From: CBIFWW01 sp966186435
GTDB taxonomy: Bacteria > Pseudomonadota > Gammaproteobacteria > Enterobacterales > Enterobacteriaceae
Reading direction: 5' to 3'
Assembly (NCBI GenBank): GCA_966186435.1
Contig: CBIFWW010000037.1
Span: forward strand, 1-25,393
DNA: 25,393 bases
Shown here piece after piece: positions 16,825 through 22,585 of this stretch. The notes beneath the pieces are model-generated. The model was not told where the DNA came from and made no database searches. It saw nothing but the letters and a program-made list of their open reading frames with translations. Made by a program: the position numbers and the translations under genes. Within the stretch, counting starts at the first letter, position 1; each line of letters begins with the position of its first letter.

Positions 16825-17655
16825 TTATGTTCGTTTACGCACATGCAGCGTATCTACCAACGCCATCACCAGGCCAACGGCCAACCCGCTGGCATGGGCC
16901 GCATTGGCAATAGACAGCCCGAAAATATCAAACCACCCGGCCACCAGCCACAGCAGCGCAAAGGCCATCAGACCGCGCTGCATATAGATGCCGCTCTCCG
17001 GGTCACGCTCGCCGCGCAGCCAGACATACCCCATCAAGGCATAGACCACGCCGGATAACCCGCCGAACCAGGCCCCGCTAAATTTGTGCTGCACATAGCC
17101 ACTGAGCAGGGCGGAAATCAGGGTGATGACCACCAGTTTCCCGGTACCAAGACGGCGCTCTACCGGGCCGCCGAGATACCACCACCATAACAGGTTAAAG
17201 GTGATATGCAGCACCGAAAAATGCAGCAAGGCATGGGTGAAATAGCGCCAGAATTCAAAGCGCACGTCCGGTGAGTAAGGCCAGGCCAGCCAGATCATCA
17301 CCGCCTGGTTACCCAGGGCCAGCATCGCCAGATACACCAGGATGCACAGGGCCATTAATCCTAACGTGAAAGGGCCGGCCTTTTGGCGCACGGTGGCCAG
17401 GAATGGGAAACGCCCATATTGCAAGCCGCTGTTGGTGTGGCCCGATTGCCAGCTGGCAGCCAGGTAGCGGGGGTCATTAGGGTTAGCCAGAAATGCCGCC
17501 AGCGCCTGCTCAACTTCCGCCTGACGGGTTTCATCCGCCAGCCAGACATCGCTGTGGGTGTGCTGCTGGATAGTCAGGACAATGCCCTGGGTCGCCAGGT
17601 AATCCACGAAGGCCTGGGCCATTCGCGGGTTGTTAAAAGAGGTGATCATCAACAT
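16825..17655 (-). CDS. glpG: GlpG, rhomboid intramembrane serine protease
   Basis: GlpG is an inner-membrane protease that cuts within or near transmembrane segments. Starting at 17655 (MLMITSF) the protein has 276 residues, exactly the E. coli length; a longer frame to 17679 is open but unlikely, and AGGCGG lies six bases before the chosen ATG. Residues 1-90 form the cytosolic domain. Six membrane helices follow. The catalytic dyad is Ser201 in WFGGLSGVVYALMGY and His254 in ANAAHASG, with His150 and Asn154 (LHITFN) for the oxyanion hole. It is the middle gene of glpEGR. Confidence 0.97.
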   Translation of the reverse strand: MLMITSFNNPRMAQAFVDYLATQGIVLTIQQHTHSDVWLADETRQAEVEQALAAFLANPNDPRYLAASWQSGHTNSGLQYGRFPFLATVRQKAGPFTLGLMALCILVYLAMLALGNQAVMIWLAWPYSPDVRFEFWRYFTHALLHFSVLHITFNLLWWWYLGGPVERRLGTGKLVVITLISALLSGYVQHKFSGAWFGGLSGVVYALMGYVWLRGERDPESGIYMQRGLMAFALLWLVAGWFDIFGLSIANAAHASGLAVGLVMALVDTLHVRKRT

Positions 17656-17723
17656 TAGGGGCCGCCTGATATGGCACACAAAGGGTGACAGTATACCCGT
17701 TCCCTCGCCCCCTGCCGATGGGC

Positions 17724-18050
17724 TTACTCACCCCGGGCTACTTCCGCCGGGAAGTGACGGTGCCAGGCATCAAAACCACCATCCACGCTATAAACCTTGT
17801 CATAGCCCTGCTCCAGCAGATACTGGGCGGCACCTTTACTGCTATTGCCGTGATAGCACATCACCATCACCGGGATATCAAAATCATTGGTCTGCATAAA
17901 GGAAACCAGGGTGTCATTGGTGAGGTGCCAGGCACCGGGCGCATGGCCAAGGGCATAGCTTTGCGGGTCGCGAATATCCACCAGCACCGCGTTGGTATTG
18001 ACTAACTTCTGATGGGCCTGTTCAACGTTAATGCATTCAAACTGTTCCAT
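17724..18050 (-). CDS. glpE: GlpE, single-domain thiosulfate sulfurtransferase (rhodanese)
   Basis: GlpE transfers sulfane sulfur from thiosulfate to cyanide or thiols in vitro and acts in the cytoplasm; its link to glycerol metabolism is by operon only. The 108 residues equal the E. coli protein. The catalytic cysteine is Cys65 in VMCYHGNSSKGAA, and the rhodanese start motif VLVDIRDPQSY is at residues 22-32. GGAAGAG precedes the ATG. It is the first gene of glpEGR, with 68 bp to glpG. Confidence 0.96.
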   Translation of the reverse strand: MEQFECINVEQAHQKLVNTNAVLVDIRDPQSYALGHAPGAWHLTNDTLVSFMQTNDFDIPVMVMCYHGNSSKGAAQYLLEQGYDKVYSVDGGFDAWHRHFPAEVARGE

Positions 18051-18141
18051 TTTTCTCTTCCCAGATAGGTTACTGCTGCGGGGATTTACCCCGGCTATGT
18101 TAATGCAAAGTGTACGTCCGGCGGGGCCAGGAACGCCAGAA

Positions 18142-18157
18142 TGTTATGCATATCACG
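18142..18157. promoter_or_regulatory. CRP-like site for glpD
   Basis: TGTTA-TGCATA-TCACG matches the CRP core at 8 of 10 positions. Its centre is about 62 bp upstream of the predicted glpD start point, close to the class I spacing reported for E. coli glpD. Confidence 0.5.
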
Positions 18158-18176
18158 CACAATTGTTTTTTTTAGG

Positions 18177-18205
18177 TTACCAAATGCGCGATTGCTTGCT
18201 ATTAT
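18177..18205 (+). promoter_or_regulatory. glpD promoter
   Basis: TTACCA (18177-18182), 17-bp spacer, TATTAT (18200-18205). Transcription would start near 18212, inside the first GlpR operator, which explains repression by occlusion. Confidence 0.65.
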
Positions 18206-18242
18206 GAGCGATATCGAACATTTATGAACGCTAACGAAAGTG
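18203..18242. promoter_or_regulatory. Two tandem GlpR operators
   Basis: The first, TATGAGCGATATCGAACATT (18203-18222), fits the GlpR consensus WATGTTCGWTAWCGAACATW at 17 or more of 20 positions. The second (18223-18242, TATGAACGCTAACGAAAGTG) follows directly and matches about 14 of 20. Two adjacent operators over the -10 and start point are known for E. coli glpD. Confidence 0.75.
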
Positions 18243-18255
18243 CGTGAGGTTGAGA

Positions 18256-19764
18256 ATGGACATTAAAGATCTGATTGTGATTGGCGGCGGAATCAACGGC
18301 GCCGGTATTGCTACTGATGCCGCCGGGCGCGGGCTGTCCGTTCTCATGGTGGAGGCGCAGGATCTGGCCTGTGCCACCTCCTCTGCCAGTTCCAAACTGA
18401 TCCACGGCGGCCTGCGTTACTTGGAGCATTATGAATTCCGTCTGGTGAGTGAAGCCCTGGCAGAACGTGAAGTACTGCTGAAAATGGCCCCTCACCTGGC
18501 CTTCCCGATGCGCTTCCGCCTGCCCCATCAGCCCCACTTACGCCCGGCGTGGATGATCCGCATTGGCCTGTTTATGTATGACCACTTGGGCAAACGCACC
18601 AGCCTGCCGAAGTCTGCCGGGTTGCGTTTCGGTGAAGACTCGGTGCTCAAGCCAGAGATCACCCGTGGTTTCGAATATTCAGATTGCTGGGTAGATGATG
18701 CCCGCCTGGTGCTGGCCAATGCCCAGATGGTGGAAGAAAAAGGCGGTGAAGTGATGACCCGCACCCGCGTCACCGCCGCCCGCCGGGAAAATGGCCTGTG
18801 GACCGTGGAGGCCGAAGATATCGACAGCGGGGAAACCTACACCTGGCATGCCCGGGGCCTGGTGAACGCCACCGGCCCGTGGGTAAAACACTTCTTTGAT
18901 GAAGGGTTGCAGCTTAAATCCCCTTACGGCATCCGCCTGATCAAAGGCAGCCATATTGTGGTGCCAAGAGTTCATACCCAGAAGCAGGCATACATTCTGC
19001 AAAACGAAGATAAGCGCATTGTGTTTGTCATCCCGTGGATGGATGAATTTTCCATTATCGGCACCACCGATCAGGAGTATCACGGCGATCCGAAGGAGGT
19101 GGCAATTGATGAAGGCGAAGTCAGCTACCTGCTTAAGGTGTACAACAACCACTTCAAGCAACAGCTGAAGCGGGATGACGTGGTATGGACTTACTCCGGG
19201 GTACGGCCACTGTGTGATGACGAATCCGATTCACCCCAGGCGGTGACCCGGGATTACACCTTAGACGTCCATGACGATAACGGCGTCGCGCCGTTGCTGT
19301 CGGTATTTGGTGGCAAGCTCACCACCTACCGCAAATTGGGTGAACATGCGCTGGAAAAACTGCGCCCGTGGTATCCGAACATGGGGCCAGCCTGGACCCA
19401 GGGGGCCACCTTGCCCGGCGGCCACTTTACCGGCGACCGGGATGATTATGCTGCCAGCCTGCGCCGTCGTTATAGCTTCCTGAGTGAGTCGCTGGCCCGC
19501 CATTACGCCCGTACCTACGGCAGCCAGAGTGAAAATCTGCTGGAAGGAGTGCGCGAACTGCGGGATTTAGGGGAGCACTTCGGCCATGAACTGTATGAAG
19601 CCGAGCTGTGCTATCTGGTGGATCACGAATGGGTGCGCGGCCTGGATGATGCCATCTGGCGCCGTACCAAGCTGGGGATGTGGCTGAGTGCCGAGCAGCA
19701 ATCGCGAGTAGCGAATTGGCTGCTGCACCATACGCAAAAGGTTACGCTCTCACTTGCCAGTTAA
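18256..19764 (+). CDS. glpD: GlpD, aerobic glycerol-3-phosphate dehydrogenase
   Basis: GlpD is a membrane-bound FAD enzyme oxidising sn-glycerol-3-phosphate to dihydroxyacetone phosphate and passing electrons to ubiquinone. The 502 residues (E. coli 501) begin with the dinucleotide-binding motif VIGGGINGAGIATDAAGRG (residues 8-26). Conserved family segments follow, such as SSKLIHGGLRYLEHYEF, YGIRLIKGSHIVVPR, FVIPW, GTTD and SGVRPLCDD. The ATG at 18256 is chosen over an in-frame GTG at 18244 because it gives the family N-terminus; GAGG lies upstream. It diverges from glpEGR and ends at a strong terminator. Confidence 0.98.
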   Translation: MDIKDLIVIGGGINGAGIATDAAGRGLSVLMVEAQDLACATSSASSKLIHGGLRYLEHYEFRLVSEALAEREVLLKMAPHLAFPMRFRLPHQPHLRPAWMIRIGLFMYDHLGKRTSLPKSAGLRFGEDSVLKPEITRGFEYSDCWVDDARLVLANAQMVEEKGGEVMTRTRVTAARRENGLWTVEAEDIDSGETYTWHARGLVNATGPWVKHFFDEGLQLKSPYGIRLIKGSHIVVPRVHTQKQAYILQNEDKRIVFVIPWMDEFSIIGTTDQEYHGDPKEVAIDEGEVSYLLKVYNNHFKQQLKRDDVVWTYSGVRPLCDDESDSPQAVTRDYTLDVHDDNGVAPLLSVFGGKLTTYRKLGEHALEKLRPWYPNMGPAWTQGATLPGGHFTGDRDDYAASLRRRYSFLSESLARHYARTYGSQSENLLEGVRELRDLGEHFGHELYEAELCYLVDHEWVRGLDDAIWRRTKLGMWLSAEQQSRVANWLLHHTQKVTLSLAS

Positions 19765-19783
19765 CGGCTGAATGAATATATAG

Positions 19784-19807
19784 AAAAGCCACCTTGTGGT
19801 GGCTTTT
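19784..19807. terminator. Bidirectional terminator after glpD
   Basis: AAAAGCCACC, loop TTGT, GGTGGCTTTT. The flanking A and T runs make it symmetrical, so it can end both glpD and the minus-strand T6SS transcript coming from the right. Confidence 0.88.
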
Positions 19808-19827
19808 AATGACTCCAGGCAACTGCC

Positions 19828-19875
19828 CGGCGGGGGTTGAGGAGCACTGGCTCAAGGAACGATCATCCCCCGCCG
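19828..19875. repeat. Nested inverted repeat after the effector gene
   Basis: CGGCGGGGG (19828-19836) pairs with CCCCCGCCG (19867-19875). Inside, TTGAG (19837-19841) pairs with CTCAA (19851-19855), leaving an 11-base bulge on one side. It sits 7 bp beyond the effector stop codon on the minus strand and has no T run of its own. Confidence 0.6.
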
Positions 19876-19882
19876 CCTGGCA

Positions 19883-20260
19883 TCAGTGGCCGCCGTGTAA
19901 CTCTCGCATTTTTTTTATTTCGGCCATTTCATCCGGGCCTATCCCACCGGCACTTTCTGCGCAGACTTCCTCAGGCCGGCTGTACTCAGGGTGCTTGCCG
20001 CTGAGGAAGTAAGGGTCAGAATATTGCCAGTCCGCCATGCGGCGCAGATCTTCCAGGAAGCATTTATCATGGGAGCTTTCACAAATCCCCACCGGCAGAT
20101 CGTAGGCCACCACCCGACTCATAAACTCTGGCCGCAAAGGCAGCGAACTGTGATCGCTGGGCTGGGAGACAAAAGTACGCAGCCGCGCATCCTTTTCCTC
20201 CCTAGTTTCTTTGCGGCGGTTCAGCCGCTGATCCTTGCCGTTTTGCGGGTACCAGCCCAT
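19883..20260 (-). CDS. C-terminal fragment of the Tle3-like effector (DUF3274-like)
   Basis: The 125-residue frame from the ATG at 20260 is what a gene finder would call separately. It has no signal peptide or membrane segment. It is in the same phase as the preceding effector frame, and the 15 codons between the TAG and this ATG are open, so it is best read as the detached C-terminus of the lipase rather than an immunity protein. AAAGGGA lies only two bases before the ATG, too close for efficient initiation. The residues DHSSLPLRPEF and VVAYDLPVG resemble the C-terminal DUF3274 region of Tle3 proteins; that assignment is from memory of the family. Confidence 0.6.
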   Translation of the reverse strand: MGWYPQNGKDQRLNRRKETREEKDARLRTFVSQPSDHSSLPLRPEFMSRVVAYDLPVGICESSHDKCFLEDLRRMADWQYSDPYFLSGKHPEYSRPEEVCAESAGGIGPDEMAEIKKMRELHGGH

Positions 20261-20305
20261 GGTCCCTTTGTCCGCAACCAGCCGGCTGGGGTACAGTGAA
20301 GCATA

Positions 20306-21817
20306 CTAGGGGAAGTTTTCGTCATTCGGTTTCGGTTTACCATCTTCACCCACCGAATACTGCCCCCAGCCGTGGCCTTCCTCCCCGGTATTTTTTTTAT
20401 TTTCTTTTTGCCGCTCCACCCGGCTGACATCAAACCCCATCATTTGCTCTGCCGTTAACGGCTCGGGCACTTTTTCACCGTTGATAGACAGCGTCTGGTT
20501 AACCGGCGGGGCGTCATAAATGCCGAACTGCCCTCCGTCATCCCAGAAGGGAGAACCCTCCGGAGGAAGGCGGCCAAAGGGGGTGTCCTGCCGGGGTGCC
20601 TCACCACAGGATGTTCCCCGGGCCAACATCCGCTGGAACAAATGCCCCTGGTAATTCTGCAGTAATTCCGGCAGCTTTCCGTTCTGGTCATTAGGCAGCC
20701 CCTGCCAGCCAATACTCAGCAGGGCGCTCATGCCCATTACCCGATCGTGGGCATTACAGTAGATCCAGGTGCGCCCGTGGTTATCCCGTTCCGGGGTCCC
20801 GTTATCCGCCATCCCGGTGGGCTTCCAGCTGCGCCCGTCGGCATCCACCCCCGACACCAGCCGGCCATAATCCGCTTCACTCAGATGCCGGGCCTGCAGC
20901 GCCACCTTTTTTACAACCGCTTCAAAAGTCTGCTGGCGGGCAGAATCTGAAATGCACTCATTAAAAACATAGGAAAAGCGGTCCATGGTTTTGTGCGCCA
21001 TGGCATAGGGAGAGTTCATCACAAACAGCGCATCCGGGGCTTTATCCGCCAGCAGCGTGGCGGCCATGGCAATCATGGTCCCCTGGCTGTGGGAGACCAG
21101 CGTGACCGTGTCCTGCGGGTAGGTACCCCTGATGGTGTTGAGCAAATCCGCCAGCCGCCGGGCAGCGTGGGCGTAATAGCGGCGCGGCGGCGCATTGGTC
21201 AGCAGGCGGTCCAGCTCGCTGTTAACGAACTGGACGCTGAACGGCACGGGCACTTGCTTCAGCCATTTGCTGAACCCCTCATCGCTCCACAGTGATACCA
21301 GTTGGTTGCAGCCGTTTTGAAAAGGGCCACCGCCCCAGAACCAGGGGCCGCGGGCGGCGATTTGCGCATCCGGCAGTTGCTGATAGTTTTTTAAGTCGTG
21401 ATAGTCGTCGCCCGCCAGGTTTCGCAGCGGGATCTGATATTTATGTTCAGTGCCCGGTTCGGCTGTATATCCCCAGTAAAAACGTATTACCGGGGAGCGG
21501 CTTAAATCAGGGTTAGATATTTGCCGTAATTGAGCAATCCCGGGGCTATATTTGTTTTCCTTTAACTCCATCTCAGGGGGCAGATGCAGACGTTTATTTA
21601 ATCCTAAACATAAATTCTCTTCTGCCACATCATACCATTCGCCCTCCGAATTTACCCCGTGAACAAAAATCACCAGGCCAGGCAGTTGAATAGGGTTATA
21701 ACAGGCGGATCGAACTTTTATATTTTGATGTGAACGCATTCCCCGCCAGCTGGGTTTGCCATTATCATCTTTACGCATTGGGGCATCGCGTAATGGTTCG
21801 GGTTGTTTATTATTCAT
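20306..21817 (-). CDS. N-terminal 503 residues of the Tle3-like lipase effector
   Basis: This is the piece translated before the TAG. It has no signal peptide, as expected for a T6SS cargo. LPGLVIFVHGVNSEGEW near residue 50 is a hydrolase oxyanion-type strand-turn. VTLVSHSQGTMIAMAATLL around residues 240-255 is the nucleophile elbow in the S-x-S-x-G form. YCNAHDRVMGMSAL near residue 360 could supply the acidic residue. The end (EENKK-type, charged and Gly-rich) is a linker. The ATG at 21817 is preferred over one at 21838 because AGGGAT lies nine bases upstream; it overlaps the lipoprotein stop by eight bases, so the genes are translationally coupled. Whether this fragment folds or is secreted is unknown. 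Confidence 0.85.
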   Translation of the reverse strand: MNNKQPEPLRDAPMRKDDNGKPSWRGMRSHQNIKVRSACYNPIQLPGLVIFVHGVNSEGEWYDVAEENLCLGLNKRLHLPPEMELKENKYSPGIAQLRQISNPDLSRSPVIRFYWGYTAEPGTEHKYQIPLRNLAGDDYHDLKNYQQLPDAQIAARGPWFWGGGPFQNGCNQLVSLWSDEGFSKWLKQVPVPFSVQFVNSELDRLLTNAPPRRYYAHAARRLADLLNTIRGTYPQDTVTLVSHSQGTMIAMAATLLADKAPDALFVMNSPYAMAHKTMDRFSYVFNECISDSARQQTFEAVVKKVALQARHLSEADYGRLVSGVDADGRSWKPTGMADNGTPERDNHGRTWIYCNAHDRVMGMSALLSIGWQGLPNDQNGKLPELLQNYQGHLFQRMLARGTSCGEAPRQDTPFGRLPPEGSPFWDDGGQFGIYDAPPVNQTLSINGEKVPEPLTAEQMMGFDVSRVERQKENKKNTGEEGHGWGQYSVGEDGKPKPNDENFP

Positions 21818-22583
21818 ACGTTGGTATCCCTGTGGCATCAGAGGCGTATACTTGCTTAGGCGTTATGCTGATATTTATTGGTTTTATTGTTGAATCACAG
21901 GTAAACCGACTCACTCCGGACGGCGTTTTTATATTTTCTGGAATTTCAACATCATAATAATCTCGGTCTCCAGCATAGGGGATTCTAAATCTTTCCGCTT
22001 CAAAATGCTTCGGATATGGCGGTCTACCTTTGAGATACACGTTATGATCATCGACGTATACATATAAATCACCTCCTCTATAAGATGAGGCAGATATATA
22101 TATACTCTTCCTTGTGCTATTATTTGAATGATACAAATAGACTCCGCCATTTGACCTTTTCTCATTATAGCTGTGACGCATCACTGGATATGCAATAACA
22201 TTATCAGAGGCAGCATATACAAAAACCCCTTTCCAAAACAATGTCGGATTAGGCTCTAGTATAGAATTACTATCCGATCCGCCATTAATATACCTTTTTA
22301 TTTTTTTATTAGTGTCATTGTAATACATGATACCGCCATGATCGCAGTCCTTATAATTTTCCAGAGTAAAGAACCGGTGATCGTCAATGCGGTAAACTAC
22401 CTGCGGCGGGACATCAAAGAGGTAATATTTAAAATCGTTACCCATTCCCCTGGCGGCCATAGCACCCGACGCGGCACCAAATGCCGCACCGCTTGTCACC
22501 GCACAGCCTGAAAGAGATACATTTGCCAGTATCAACCCGGTTGCACCTGCTATGAGCTGCATAATTTTTTTACTGTCACCCAT
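21810..22583 (-). CDS. Lipoprotein, probable immunity protein (Tli type) for the lipase effector
   Basis: The 257-residue protein has a lipoprotein signal: charged start MGDSKK, hydrophobic stretch LIAGATGLILANVSL, and lipobox LSGC with the lipidated cysteine at residue 27. The +2 residue is Ala, so outer-membrane sorting is expected and the protein would face the periplasm, where the toxin acts. The mature part is rich in Tyr, Asn and Asp and has no domain I recognise. It starts 2 bp after vgrG with AAGGGA upstream, and its stop overlaps the effector start. Tle3-class loci usually pair the toxin with a lipoprotein immunity gene, hence the call. The gene is much more AT-rich than its neighbours. 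Confidence 0.7.
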   Translation of the reverse strand: MGDSKKIMQLIAGATGLILANVSLSGCAVTSGAAFGAASGAMAARGMGNDFKYYLFDVPPQVVYRIDDHRFFTLENYKDCDHGGIMYYNDTNKKIKRYINGGSDSNSILEPNPTLFWKGVFVYAASDNVIAYPVMRHSYNEKRSNGGVYLYHSNNSTRKSIYISASSYRGGDLYVYVDDHNVYLKGRPPYPKHFEAERFRIPYAGDRDYYDVEIPENIKTPSGVSRFTCDSTIKPINISITPKQVYASDATGIPTYE

Positions 22584-22585
22584 GG

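Larger units (their letters stand above)
19883..21817 (-). pseudogene. Tle3-like T6SS lipase effector, interrupted by an in-frame TAG
   Basis: Read as one frame from the ATG at 21817 to TGA at 19883, the gene has 644 sense positions if the TAG at 20306-20308 (codon 504) is decoded. The codons after it read Y-A-S-L-Y-P-S-R-L-V-A-D-K-G-T and run into the 125-codon segment starting at 20260, in phase and without another stop. The intact protein would be an alpha/beta-hydrolase phospholipase with the VSHSQGT elbow in the first part and a DUF3274-like C-terminus (DHSSLP, VVAYDLPVGI, MADWQYSDPYF). Such proteins (Tle3 class) hydrolyse phospholipids in the periplasm of target cells. The likely ancestral codon is CAG (Gln), one C-to-T change away. 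Loss of function is inferred, not shown. Confidence 0.8.

Noticed and set aside
18079..18093. CGGGG-ATTTA-CCCCG hairpin in the glpE leader.
   Set aside because: Only five pairs, no T run and no link to a known control element; too weak to list as a feature.
19883..20260. The 125-codon frame as a separate immunity gene for the lipase.
   Set aside because: It is in the same phase as the effector with an open junction after the TAG, lacks a signal peptide and has no well-spaced ribosome binding site. The upstream lipoprotein is a better immunity candidate.
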